Source: JAJPKK01 sp963747835 (GTDB taxonomy: Bacteria; Pseudomonadota; Alphaproteobacteria; Rhizobiales; Xanthobacteraceae). From it: a stretch of DNA of 64,000 bases. The first letter of the stretch is position 1; every line of letters begins with the position of its first letter. Under the pieces are notes generated by a model. The model did no database searches, was not told the origin of the DNA, and saw nothing but the letters and a program-made list of their open reading frames with translations. Shown in pieces: positions 44,224-53,207 of this stretch. The stretch spans positions 1,922,001 through 1,986,000 of the forward strand of contig CAVVGO010000006.1 in the NCBI GenBank assembly GCA_963747835.1, given 5' to 3'. Position numbers and translations under genes: made by a program.

Positions 44224-45570
44224 ATGAATGACGCGACGAAGCCGGCGCTGCGGCCTTATCTTCCGGCGACGGCGGGCTTCGCCGCTGGCAAGGATTCGCC
44301 GCGCGAATTTTTGGAGCGCTGCATCGCGACGATCGAGGCGTGGGAGCCGCGGATCGGCGCCTTCGTCACCCTCAACCTCGCGGGCGCCCGCGCGGCGGCG
44401 GACGCCTCCACCACGCGCTGGCGCGCCGGCAAGCCGTTGTCGTCCGTCGACGGCATGCCGGTCGGCATCAAGGACATCATCGAGACCATAGATATGCCGA
44501 CCCAGAACGGCTCGCCGCTGTTCGAGGGCTTCCGCAGCGAGCGCGACGCCGCCAGCGTGGCGGCGCTGCGCGAGGCCGGCGCCGTCATTGTCGGCAAGAC
44601 GGTGACGACCGAGTTTGCCGCGACCGAGCCGCGCGGCACCCGCAACCCGTGGGACACCTCCCGCACGCCGGGCGGCTCCAGCAGCGGCTCCGCGGCTGCT
44701 ACCGGGGTGGGCGCCATCACGGTCGGGCTCGGCACCCAGGTGATCGGCTCGATCCTGCGGCCGGCGGGCTACTGCGGCTGCTTCGGGTTCAAGCCCACGG
44801 TCGGCGCCATCAATCGCGGCGGCAGTTATGACGGGTTGTCCCAGAGCGCACACGGCACGATTGCCGCGAGCCTGCCGGACGCTTGGCAGGTCGCCTACGA
44901 GATCGCGCAGCGCGCCGGCGGCGATCCTGGTTTTCCGGGCCTCTACGGGCCGGCGTCGCAGCCCGCGCCGGCCAAGCCGAAGAAGCTCGCGATCCTGGAA
45001 ACCGACGGCTGGTCGATTGCAACTCCGGGGGCCAAGCAGGCATTCGAGGCTGCGGTGACGAAGCTAGCCGCCGCCGGCATCGCGGTGGCGACGCGCCGTG
45101 ACAGCGACAAGGTCGCCGCCGCCGAGACCGCGATCCATCACGCGCGCGAACTCTCCATGGAGATCAACGCCTGGGAATCGCGCTGGCCGATCAATACGTA
45201 TCGTGCCCGCGACGCCGCCAAGCTCAGCAAATCCATGCTGGACCGCGGCGTTCAGGCCGAAGCCATGACGCTCGACGATTACCGGCGTAACCTCGCCGAC
45301 CGCGCCAAGCGCCGCGCCGCCTATCACGCGCTTGCGGTCGAGTTCGACGCCTGCGTCACCCTGACGGCGAGCGGTGCCGCGCCGGTCGGCCTCGGCTCGA
45401 CCGGCGACCCGGTGTTCGTGGTGCCGGGCTCGATGCTCGGTGTTCCGGCGCTGTCGCTCCCGGTCCTCACCGACGGCGGCCTGCCGCTCGGGCTTCAGCT
45501 CATGGGTTTCGCCGATCTCGACGCGCTGTTGTTCGCGACCGCCGGCGGCGTGCTCGCCGTGCTGACGTGA
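44224..45570 (+). CDS. amidase signature enzyme
   Basis: Amidase of 448 residues with the Ser-cisSer-Lys triad: Lys in V-G-I-K-D-I-I near residue 81, then T-P-G-G-S-S-S-G-S-A-A-A, and the nucleophile block where G-T-Q-V-I-G-S-I-L-R-P-A replaces the more usual T-x-G-G-S-I-R. The Gly-Ser is kept, so it should be active. GAGGTGG precedes the ATG. It begins an operon with an NMT1 binding protein, a MetE-like enzyme and an intradiol dioxygenase, so it may release an acid from an imported amide. Confidence 0.88.
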   Translation: MNDATKPALRPYLPATAGFAAGKDSPREFLERCIATIEAWEPRIGAFVTLNLAGARAAADASTTRWRAGKPLSSVDGMPVGIKDIIETIDMPTQNGSPLFEGFRSERDAASVAALREAGAVIVGKTVTTEFAATEPRGTRNPWDTSRTPGGSSSGSAAATGVGAITVGLGTQVIGSILRPAGYCGCFGFKPTVGAINRGGSYDGLSQSAHGTIAASLPDAWQVAYEIAQRAGGDPGFPGLYGPASQPAPAKPKKLAILETDGWSIATPGAKQAFEAAVTKLAAAGIAVATRRDSDKVAAAETAIHHARELSMEINAWESRWPINTYRARDAAKLSKSMLDRGVQAEAMTLDDYRRNLADRAKRRAAYHALAVEFDACVTLTASGAAPVGLGSTGDPVFVVPGSMLGVPALSLPVLTDGGLPLGLQLMGFADLDALLFATAGGVLAVLT

Positions 45571-45619
45571 CGCCGTCGTCGCGGCCATCGTCGCAATCTG
45601 CACATCAGAAGGACCATCC

Positions 45620-46543
45620 ATGAAGCTCGCTATTCCGGACATGATCTCGAATTCGTATTTTCCGGCGGTGGCGGCGGCGGAGCTTCGATTCTTCAAGCGG
45701 GAAGGGCTCGACATCACGGTCGAGCTGATATTCCCGGTCGACAAGGCCTATGCGGCGCTGCGCGATGGCGCGGTCGATTTCGTCGGCGGGTCGGCGCACT
45801 CGGCGCTGGCGGCGTTTCCGCAGTGGCAAGGCGTGAAGCTGGTCTGCGCCCAAGCCCAGGGCATGTACTGGTTCCTGGTCATGCATAAGGACCTCGGCGT
45901 GGCGCGCGGCGACATCGGCGGAGTCAAGGGCCGCAGCATCGGGGCGGCGCCGTGGGTCGAGATGGGGCTGCGCCGGTTGCTGATCGAGGCCGGCATCGAT
46001 CTCGAGCGCGACGGCGTCAAGATCGCGCCGGTGCCGGGGTCACTGGCGGCCGGCGTGAATTTTGGCGTCACTGCCGCCAGGGCGCTGGAGGAGCGCAAGA
46101 TCGACGGCTTTTGGGCGAACGGCATGGGGACCGAGGTCGCGGTGGAGCGCGGCATCGGCACCGTGGTGCTCGATATTCGCCGCGGCGATGGTCCCAAACC
46201 CTGCTTCAACTACACCATGGCGTCGATCGCGACGACCGATCGGCTGATCGAACGCTCGCCCGAGACCGTCGCAGCGGCCGTGCGGGCCATCGTCAAGACC
46301 CAGGCGGCGCTCAAACGGGATGTCTCGCTCGCGACCGGCGTCGGGCGCAAGCTGTTCCCGCCCGCCGAGGCCGAGCTGATCGCCGAACTCATCCGCCGCG
46401 ACCTGCCCTATTACGATGCGAAGATCACGCCGGAATTCGTCGCCGGCATGAATGGGTTCGCGCGCGACCTCGGCATTCTCAGGGGCGACGTGCCGTATGA
46501 GCAGGTGGTGGCGACCCAATTCGCGAACTTGTGGGGCAACTGA
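45620..46543 (+). CDS. NMT1/THI5-like substrate-binding protein without signal peptide
   Basis: A 307-residue type 2 binding-protein fold that begins directly with M-K-L-A-I-P-D-M-I-S-N-S-Y-F, the first strand of the domain, with no export signal before it. Further marks: F-F-K-R-E-G-L-D-I-T-V-E, G-A-V-D-F-V-G-G-S-A-H and V-K-G-R-S-I-G-A-A-P. A cytoplasmic location suggests a THI5-like enzyme or sensor rather than a transporter part, unless the true start lies upstream (none was found; AAGGACC fits this ATG). Its TGA overlaps the next ATG. Confidence 0.82.
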   Translation: MKLAIPDMISNSYFPAVAAAELRFFKREGLDITVELIFPVDKAYAALRDGAVDFVGGSAHSALAAFPQWQGVKLVCAQAQGMYWFLVMHKDLGVARGDIGGVKGRSIGAAPWVEMGLRRLLIEAGIDLERDGVKIAPVPGSLAAGVNFGVTAARALEERKIDGFWANGMGTEVAVERGIGTVVLDIRRGDGPKPCFNYTMASIATTDRLIERSPETVAAAVRAIVKTQAALKRDVSLATGVGRKLFPPAEAELIAELIRRDLPYYDAKITPEFVAGMNGFARDLGILRGDVPYEQVVATQFANLWGN

Positions 46544-47586
46544 TGGCATCCTCTGAGGCTCCAATGCTGCCGACCTGCCTGGTCGGTTCCTATCCGCAGC
46601 CCGAATGGCTGATCGACCGGGCGCGCCTGTCCAAGCAGGTGCCGCGGGTGCGGGCGCGGGACTTGTGGCTGGTGTCGCCCGACAAGCTCGAAGCCGCCCA
46701 GGACGACGCCACCATCCTCGCCATCCGCGACCAGGAGCGGGCCGGGATCGACATCGTCAGCGACGGCGAGCAGCGGCGCGAGAGCTATTCAAACCATTTC
46801 GCCACCGCGCTCGATGGTGTCGATGTCGACAATCCCGGCACCGCGATCAACCGCATGGGACGGCCGATCCAGGTGCCACGTGTCGCGGGGCCGATCCGGC
46901 GGCGGGCGCCGGTCGAGGTGCGCGACCTCAAGGTGCTGCGCGCCGCGACGGACCGCAAGATCAAGGCGACGGTGCCGGGTCCGTTCACCATGAGCCGCCA
47001 GGCGCAGGACGACCATTATGGCGACGAGGAAGCCATGGCGATGGATTTCGCCGCCGCCGTCAACGTAGAGATCAAGGACCTGTTCGCGGCGGGCGCCGAC
47101 GTGGTCCAGGTCGACGAGCCGTGGATGCAGCAGTTTCCCGACCAGGCCCGCGCTTACGGGCTCAAGGCGCTCAACCGGGCGCTCGACGGAGTTGCCGGCA
47201 CGGTCGCGGTGCATCTGTGCTTCGGCTACGCGGCGGTGGTCCACGACAAGCCGACCGGCTACTCGTTCCTCGCCGAACTCGAAAATTCGAAGGCCCAGCA
47301 GATTTCGATCGAGGCGGCCCAGCCTAAGCTCGACCTCGAGGTCTTGAGAAAGTTGCCTTCGAAGACCATTATTGTGGGCGTGATCGATCTTGCCGACATG
47401 ACGATCGAAACCCCGCAGGTGGTGGCGGGCCGTATTCGGGCGGCGTTACCCTATGTGCCGCCGGAGCGGCTCGTGATCGCGCCGGACTGCGGCATGAAGT
47501 ATCTGCCGCGCGCCGTTGCTTACGCGAAGATGGCCGCCATGGTAGAGGGTGCGCGGATCGTTCGTCATGAAGTCGGCGCCGGCTGA
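46543..47586 (+). CDS. cobalamin-independent methionine synthase-like (MetE C-terminal domain) protein
   Basis: A 347-residue protein made only of the MetE catalytic barrel. It opens P-T-C-L-V-G-S-Y-P-Q-P-E-W-L and has V-S-D-G-E-Q-R-R-E-S, V-D-E-P-W, H-L-C-F-G-Y (His and Cys zinc ligands) and the last ligand in D-C-G-M-K-Y-L. The zinc site is thus kept, but the N-terminal folate-binding half of MetE is absent. Such short forms act on other methyl donors. Here the partner is an intradiol dioxygenase, so a role in demethylation of an aromatic compound is possible (inference). ATG 46543 overlaps the previous stop. Confidence 0.82.
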   Translation: MASSEAPMLPTCLVGSYPQPEWLIDRARLSKQVPRVRARDLWLVSPDKLEAAQDDATILAIRDQERAGIDIVSDGEQRRESYSNHFATALDGVDVDNPGTAINRMGRPIQVPRVAGPIRRRAPVEVRDLKVLRAATDRKIKATVPGPFTMSRQAQDDHYGDEEAMAMDFAAAVNVEIKDLFAAGADVVQVDEPWMQQFPDQARAYGLKALNRALDGVAGTVAVHLCFGYAAVVHDKPTGYSFLAELENSKAQQISIEAAQPKLDLEVLRKLPSKTIIVGVIDLADMTIETPQVVAGRIRAALPYVPPERLVIAPDCGMKYLPRAVAYAKMAAMVEGARIVRHEVGAG

Positions 47587-47600
47587 AAGTGGAGAACCCC

Positions 47601-48476
47601 ATGCCTTATGTGACCGAGCAGAACCTGACCGACGTCGTCCTGGAACGCTGGAAGGCGATTCCGGACCCTCGCTTACGGCAGGTGATGCAGTCCTTCATCA
47701 AGCATCTGCACAGTTTCGTGCGCGATATCGAGCCGACCGAGGCTGAATGGGCGACCGCAATCGATTTCCTGACCCGCATCGGCAAGAAGTCCGACGAAAA
47801 GCGGCAGGAGGTCATTCTGTTTTCCGACGTGATGGGTGTCAGCATGCTGGTTGACGGCCTCAATCACCGTCTGGCGACCGGCGCGACGCCGACCACCGTC
47901 GAGGGTCCGTTCCACATCCCCAACGCGCCGGCTTTTGCTGACGGCGCCAACATGGCGGCGGAGTGCCCGGGCATTCCGTGCTTCATCACCGGCACCGTGA
48001 AGGGCCTCGACGGCAGGCCGGTTGCCAACGCCAGGCTTGACCTGTGGCAGACTGACGGCGAAGGCCTCTATGAGGCCCAGCGCGACGTCACCGAGCCGTG
48101 GATGCGCGGCTTGTTCCATTCCCGGCCCGACGGCTCCTACATCATCCGCACGGTGGCGCCGATCGGCTACTCGATTCCGATGGATGGCCCGGTCGGGGAA
48201 CTCGTCAAGCGGACCGAAATCTCGGAAATGCGCCCTGCCCATATCCATTTCTGCATCGAGGCACCGGGCTATCACCGCGTCGTAACCCACCTGTTCCAGC
48301 GCGGCTGCCCCTATATCGAGACCGACGTGGTGTATGGGGTGAAGGCGCCGCTGATCGTGGATTTCATCGAAAACCCGCCCGGCATCGCACCGAACGGCGA
48401 CAAGATCGCGACGAAATTCTACACCATCAAATACGACTTTGTGCTTCAGCCGCAGGCGAAGGCCGTGGCGGCGTGA
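47601..48476 (+). CDS. intradiol ring-cleavage dioxygenase (catechol/hydroxyquinol 1,2-dioxygenase type)
   Basis: Non-haem Fe(III) dioxygenase of 291 residues that opens a catechol-type ring between the hydroxyls. An N-terminal dimerisation domain (residues 1-90) leads to the T-V-E-G-P-F-H-I-P block. The iron ligands are visible: Tyr in G-E-G-L-Y-E-A-Q, Tyr in I-G-Y-S-I-P, and two His in R-P-A-H-I-H-F. It follows the MetE-like gene by 14 bases. The size fits hydroxyquinol or catechol 1,2-dioxygenases. No muconate cycloisomerase or maleylacetate reductase gene is adjacent. Confidence 0.9.
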   Translation: MPYVTEQNLTDVVLERWKAIPDPRLRQVMQSFIKHLHSFVRDIEPTEAEWATAIDFLTRIGKKSDEKRQEVILFSDVMGVSMLVDGLNHRLATGATPTTVEGPFHIPNAPAFADGANMAAECPGIPCFITGTVKGLDGRPVANARLDLWQTDGEGLYEAQRDVTEPWMRGLFHSRPDGSYIIRTVAPIGYSIPMDGPVGELVKRTEISEMRPAHIHFCIEAPGYHRVVTHLFQRGCPYIETDVVYGVKAPLIVDFIENPPGIAPNGDKIATKFYTIKYDFVLQPQAKAVAA

Positions 48477-48586
48477 TTTCTTTCCCTTCCCGTCATCGGC
48501 CAGAAGATCGGGCGGGAAAGAATACTAATCCTGCCGCGACTGTCGCGGCAGAGAGTGACGCGATTGTCCGGAGCGTTCGGATCGCG

Positions 48587-49541
48587 GTGATTGCCGCGGC
48601 ATTTGGATGGGCTTGCGCGGCGCCCGCACAGGCTCAATCACAGACGCACGCTTGGCCGACCAAGCCGTTGCGGGCCTTCATCCCGTTTGCGGCCGGCAGC
48701 GCCACTGATCTCGTCCCACGCGCGCTGTTCGAACCGCTTGCGACCGAACTCGGCCAGCCGATCGTGGTGGAGAATCGCGGCGGCGCGGCCGGCACCATCG
48801 CGGGCAGCGCCGTGGTGCGGGCGGATCCGGACGGCTACACGATCCTGGCAACCGGCTCCAATCTCGCGATCGCGCCCTGGATCGTACCGAACATGCCGTA
48901 CGATACGGTCAGGGAACTGACCAGCGCTCTGATGATCGGCCAGAACGCCAACGTGCTGATCGTATCCCCCGCGAAGGGCTGGAAGACCGTGCGGGACCTG
49001 GTTGCGGCTGGCAAGGCGAAGCCCGGATCGATCAACTACTCTTCGGCCGGCGTCGGCACCGCGACGCACCTGAACGCCGAGAAGTTTCGCCTCAGTGCCG
49101 GATTCGAAGCGGTGCACATTCCCTACAAAGGCGGCGCCGAGGCGCTCGCCGACGTGCTGGGCGGCAGGGTCGATTTCTATTTCTGTCCGATCTCGACCGC
49201 GCTTCCGTTCATCAGCGAGGGTCGCGTAGTGGCGCTCGCCGTGAGCACGGCGACACGGGCCTCCGATCTGCCGGATGTGCCGACCACGCTCGAAGCCGGC
49301 TATGCGAATTCCGATCTCGCAATCTGGTACGGGGTGCTGATGCCGGCGCGGACGCCCCGTGACGTGGTCGAGGTATTCCACGCGGCCGGCATGAAGGTGC
49401 TCGCGACCCCTGCGATGCGAGCCGAGACTCAAACAACTCGCGGTCGACCCGATGCCGATGACGCCCGCCGAAATGAATGCGTTCGTGGCCGCCGACATCG
49501 CGGCCAACGGAAGGCTGATCAAGGCTGCCGGCATTCAGTGA
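48587..49541 (+). CDS. Bug/TctC-family solute-binding protein (frameshift near C-terminus)
   Basis: Periplasmic Bug protein with signal region I-A-A-A-F-G-W-A-C-A-A-P-A-Q-A-Q. It has I-P-F-A-A-G-S-A-T-D-L-V-P-R, I-V-V-E-N-R-G-G-A-A-G, D-G-Y-T-I-L-A, P-Y-K-G-G-A-E-A and D-V-P-T-T-L-E-A. Near 49425 the frame slips: the next frame reads L-K-Q-L-A-V-D-P-M-P-M-T-P-A-E-M and ends A-A-G-I-Q at 49541, the proper family ending. The start is uncertain (GTG 48587 gives a short signal; no good ATG exists). It is the last gene of the dioxygenase operon. Confidence 0.8.
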
Positions 49542-49645
49542 CGGAGCAAGGAGCGGACATCGAGCCCGCGCATATTGTGGCGGCGCCGATCGTGGGCGCC
49601 GCGATCGCCGCTACGTCCGGCATCACAGCGGATTGACGGAAGAAT

Positions 49646-50419
49646 TTACCGCAGCGCGGTCAAAATCTGCTCGCAGATAAGGCCGAGCTCGATTTCGCGA
49701 ATCTGGAATCGGATGCGTCTCACCCATTTCGGCAACTCGCTGTCGCGCCGCTCCGACAGGTCGAAGCTCGGGGGTTGCATGCAAGCCTCCACGAACGAAA
49801 ACCCCTCGCGGTCGATGCGTGATCGCAGCGACGGCCCAAGCACCGGAATCTCAATCGACACCGCAAGCGTGCTGGCGTGGCGGAACGCGGAGCGCGGCAG
49901 GCCTTTGGCGACCAGCTGATTGCGAACCGGAAGCAGCGAGATGCCGGTGAACCGACGCCGCAGCATCGCGTAGGATCGTTCCGCCTTCGGGGCGGGATCG
50001 ATCATGAACAGGATCAGCGGTTCGATTGAACGGCGGCGGGCTTCCTCGAGCAGGCCGATCTTATGGACGATGGCGAAAAAGTTTTCGAACTGGCGGTAAC
50101 CGACATCGATGATTTTCGTGACTTCGTTGGCGGCGATCAAGCCATCGAAAAACTCCATCTCGCCGCGCATGTCGCTGATGTCGACGACAGTGGCGGTGTC
50201 GGTCACGAAATCGGTCAGTTGCGGGCCTTCGTCGGCGAGATCGAAGGCCGCGACCGGACGTCCGTCGGCCACGTAGCAATCGTGGAGAAGCCGCGCCATC
50301 AGGGTCTTGCCGACGCTGCGGCTCGGCGAGCAAACAATGTAGAGCGGCGCGGGCCCGCCGGCGCCAGGGCGAGCGGCAGCCAATTCGGCGTCGAGGTCCG
50401 TGGTCGTTGCGATGCTCAT
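49646..50419 (-). CDS. P-loop ATPase of the MinD/ParA group (atypical)
   Basis: A 257-residue cytoplasmic protein with a Walker A of S-P-S-R-S-V-G-K-T at 31-39, lacking the K-G-G-x-G-K-T of true ParA proteins. T-V-V-D-I-S-D-M-R-G-E-M-E-F-F follows as the likely Walker B region. The C-terminal part is Arg-rich (P-K-W-V-R-R-I-R-F-Q-I-R). It is encoded 55 bases after a ParA-like gene with a comparable overall plan, and both keep V-V-D-x-x-D/S near the same place. I do not know a function for this pair; see findings. Confidence 0.65.
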   Translation of the reverse strand: MSIATTTDLDAELAAARPGAGGPAPLYIVCSPSRSVGKTLMARLLHDCYVADGRPVAAFDLADEGPQLTDFVTDTATVVDISDMRGEMEFFDGLIAANEVTKIIDVGYRQFENFFAIVHKIGLLEEARRRSIEPLILFMIDPAPKAERSYAMLRRRFTGISLLPVRNQLVAKGLPRSAFRHASTLAVSIEIPVLGPSLRSRIDREGFSFVEACMQPPSFDLSERRDSELPKWVRRIRFQIREIELGLICEQILTALR

Positions 50420-50474
50420 GGCCGGTCCCGCCCGGGCAGGAGCCGCGGACATCGGCACACTATCGCCTGCCGCG

Positions 50475-51695
50475 TCACGACGGCTCGGTGATTTTCGCGG
50501 CCTGGCGGGGCTTGGCGGCTGCGTCCTTCGCAACCGCATCCTTTGGCGCTGCGTCCTTTGGCGCTGCGTCCTTGGGCGCCGCATTCGCGATGACGAGGTC
50601 CTTTTGAGGCGAAGCCTGGCTGGCCGCGGCCTTGGCTGGCGCATCTTTGGAGAGTGCGGTGGCAGCGGTTGCCGCAGGTGCTACCGGGGGCTTGGGTGCC
50701 GGGGCCGCGGGTGTCGGGGTGGCGGGTGTCGGGGCCGTAGGTGTCGGGGCTTTAGGTGCCACTGCCGGGGCTGCCGCATCCTTCGCTACCGGCGTCGCGA
50801 TGACGACTTCCTTTTGGGGCGAGCCTTGGCCGCCTGCGGTCTTGGCGGGCGCATCTTTCGACCCCGCAACCGGAGTGGCTCCAACGGGAGGCGGCGCAAC
50901 TGGGGGTGCCGCAACGACGGGCGCAGCAACTGGAGCGGCGGCGGCCGGAGCGGCCGCCGCCGGAGCATCCTTCACACCAACAATGTCGGTCAGTCGGACA
51001 CGGTCATATTCCGCCCAAACATTGTTGAGCCAATGGCGGACATAGCCCCTCAGCACGAATGAGTTCGACGCGGACTCACCATTTGCCTTTTTATTCGCAA
51101 CGAAGCTGGCAAACGGCACCGATGCGACCTCGACCTGCTCGCACGCCATTTCGCTCAATTTCGGGACGATGATTTCGACCGCGTGGGGAATTTTCCGAAA
51201 ATACGAATTGTAGGTCGCCTGGTCCCAATCGAAGAAGCTCGTATTGTTGATGAAATTCTTGACCAGGAAATACCGTGCATCGGTCAGGAAAGCCGACGTT
51301 TCGGCGATTTCGTCGAGGGAGGCGATCGACGGCCCGAGAATGTGGAACACCGCGAAGGTGATTTGATTCCACTTGGTCATGTCGAGGAACCCGATGTCGC
51401 GCAACGCGCGCAACGTCGGCGACATCAGTCCGGCGCGAACGTCGATCAGCGTGATCTGCGTACCGGATGATTCGATCGTATCGAAGATCTTCATCTGGTC
51501 CGGTACCGAAGTGACGTCGACCACGTCGGTTATGTCGGGATGGAATTGCTTGAGCGTTCCCTTCGGGCATTCGGTGTCGAAGGCGCGGGTGGGGATTTTG
51601 CGGTAGGCGAAGTAATCGAGCAGCGTGCGGGAAACCGTCGTTTTGCCAACCCCGCCCTTGTCGGCTCCGACCAACACCACCGCAGGTTTCGCCAT
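50475..51695 (-). CDS. ParA-like ATPase with Ala/Pro-rich repeat tail
   Basis: A 406-residue protein. Residues 1-240 form a deviant-Walker P-loop ATPase: V-G-A-D-K-G-G-V-G-K-T-T at 9-20, F-D-T-E-C-P-K-G, and I-T-L-I-D-V-R-A-G-L near 86. Residues about 245-406 are low-complexity Ala/Pro/Lys sequence with two copies of S-K-D-A-P-A-K-x-A-x-x-Q-x-S-P-Q-K and a run of K-D-A-A-P units (tandem DNA repeats at about 50520-50600). A GGGGGAG ribosome site supports ATG 51695. Positioning of a protein or polymer at the membrane is one idea; no ParB or centromere site was seen. Confidence 0.7.
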   Translation of the reverse strand: MAKPAVVLVGADKGGVGKTTVSRTLLDYFAYRKIPTRAFDTECPKGTLKQFHPDITDVVDVTSVPDQMKIFDTIESSGTQITLIDVRAGLMSPTLRALRDIGFLDMTKWNQITFAVFHILGPSIASLDEIAETSAFLTDARYFLVKNFINNTSFFDWDQATYNSYFRKIPHAVEIIVPKLSEMACEQVEVASVPFASFVANKKANGESASNSFVLRGYVRHWLNNVWAEYDRVRLTDIVGVKDAPAAAAPAAAAPVAAPVVAAPPVAPPPVGATPVAGSKDAPAKTAGGQGSPQKEVVIATPVAKDAAAPAVAPKAPTPTAPTPATPTPAAPAPKPPVAPAATAATALSKDAPAKAAASQASPQKDLVIANAAPKDAAPKDAAPKDAVAKDAAAKPRQAAKITEPS

Positions 51696-51798
51696 TGCCC
51701 ACTCCCCCCGATACAGCCACGCCATATACATCGACCACGTGACGGGACAAAAAAAAGGCGGGACGAAAGCAAAGATAAGGAATTTGTTGCGCGCAGCA

Positions 51799-52210
51799 TC
51801 AACGCGCGCCGGCACCTCCGGCACGATCGATCGCCGCCAGGGGATTTGCAGCGGCGTCTCGGTGCCACGCAACGTGGTGGTCGGGTCGAACCAGCACGAG
51901 TTTTTTGGAATAAAGTCCGTCGGGGGCGACGCGCCGCACGATCTTCAGTGGCGGATTGCGCCGCTCGGCTGCCGCCGCGAAGGCTTGCGCGCCAGGGTCG
52001 GTGGCGTCGTCGTCATCGGCTCAACGGTGGCGTCGAAATCCAGCGGCGTAAAGCCGGGCCCGAATTCGTCGCAGGCGGCGCGCCCGTTCGCGATCACGAA
52101 ATGCGGCGCGCGGCCCCCTGCCGGGCGGCCGGCACATAGACGTCCCTCGGCTCCATTCCGTTCCGCCGCGGCGATTCACAACTGGGGGAATGCGCACCGT
52201 CGCGCGGCCA
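51799..52210 (-). pseudogene. C-terminal fragment of an FAD-dependent aromatic monooxygenase
   Basis: Joining minus-strand frames gives D-V-Y-V-P-A-A-R, G-G-R-A-P-H-F, C-D-E-F-G-P-G-F-T-P-L, and finally L-K-I-V-R-R-V-A-P-D, K-L-V-L-V-R-P-D-H-H-V-A-W-H and D-P/N-P-L-A-A-I-D-R. This is the C-terminal thioredoxin-like domain of MhpA/PheA-type flavin hydroxylases. Frames change at least twice, and the N-terminal FAD and substrate domains (some 400 residues) are absent. It is a true relic rather than a sequencing slip. Confidence 0.6.
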
Positions 52211-52349
52211 CGCTTTACCGAATCACGCCGTTGCGCGCCGGCGGGGTTGGGGCCCAGCGCGGTTTCGGATCAAGAAAATGGCCGCCTCCGGAACAATTCC
52301 AGAGACGGCCATGATGACGCGGATGAAGCGGCGCTGATGCCGGCCGAAA

Positions 52350-53042
52350 TCACTGGGTCCCGGCCAACCTGACTTCCTGCCGGCCGCCATTGATACGCTT
52401 CAGCTCGTTTATGAAATTCTCCGGATACGTCAAAGTCGTGAACGGGGGCGTGCGCAAGCCCATATAGGCGGCGATATCCGCTACAAACGCGGTGCAGTTG
52501 TACACGCCATTCATCCACAGCGGCGAGGAAGCCTGCTTGTGCTGGATAAAGGCGAATACCTTCCTGGCGTCCGCGTCGGTCAGGTAGACTCGATAATTGG
52601 CCGTCAGATACTGCTCGTCGAGGTCACCATAGCTTTTGCCGGTCTCCGACGGCACCGGCATGATGTGCCCGAGGATATAGGGAATGACGCTATCGCTCGC
52701 CGGATGTAGCCCGGCGACCTCGATCGCCCCGACTTTACCGGAGCTGGTAAGGCGTCCGTACCACAGGAAGGCGTGACCGTAGCTCGCTGCCGTCCTGGCG
52801 CGGAAGTCGACGAAGTACCGGCCCGCAAAGTGGGGGACCGGCCTGGGAGCAACCGGCTCGACCGACGTAGTGTCCGCCGGCCTGGCGGCAACCGCAGCGG
52901 TGCGAGTGTTTTGCGCCTGCGCCGAAAACGGCAGACCGGCGAGAAAAGCAACTGCGCACAGCCCTACCGCCAAACGGACGGGGCGAGACGTGAGGGCGGA
53001 CCCGCCACGCTGAGTTTTGGTCAGTTTCGGAGTATCCATCAT
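52350..53042 (-). CDS. secreted protein with possible permuted papain-like fold
   Basis: A 230-residue exported protein with a signal peptide ending near F-S-A-Q-A-Q. The mature part has Y-G-H-A-F-L-W-Y-G-R near residue 88 and N-C-T-A-F-V-A-D-I near 182. A His in G-H-A-F ahead of a Cys in N-C-x-x-F, in this order, is the pattern of circularly permuted papain-like enzymes (DUF4105/LRAT-like group), so a periplasmic amidase or acyltransferase is possible. I cannot name the family with certainty. It stands alone, with a gap of 140 bases to the monooxygenase relic. Confidence 0.65.
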   Translation of the reverse strand: MMDTPKLTKTQRGGSALTSRPVRLAVGLCAVAFLAGLPFSAQAQNTRTAAVAARPADTTSVEPVAPRPVPHFAGRYFVDFRARTAASYGHAFLWYGRLTSSGKVGAIEVAGLHPASDSVIPYILGHIMPVPSETGKSYGDLDEQYLTANYRVYLTDADARKVFAFIQHKQASSPLWMNGVYNCTAFVADIAAYMGLRTPPFTTLTYPENFINELKRINGGRQEVRLAGTQ

Positions 53043-53207
53043 CGATAGCTCCCAGTTTCCAGTCAGTCAAACAAACAACGCCCAAAGACACGTATACCGT
53101 CCACTGCCCCCTGAATCCTGCTCAAGAAGCATCGACGGACAACTGAGGTTGCGGTACGACCACCACGCGGAGTTGGCCGAAGCCGACTCCGTCGCGATAG
53201 TCGCCGA

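Noticed and set aside
48532..48551. TGCCGCGA-CTG-TCGCGGCA hairpin as a terminator after the dioxygenase gene
   Set aside because: No T-tract follows and the next gene seems to belong to the same operon; its role is unclear.
50515..50770. Repeats as a possible centromere-like parS array
   Set aside because: They are in frame inside the ATPase tail and not palindromic; no ParB gene is near.
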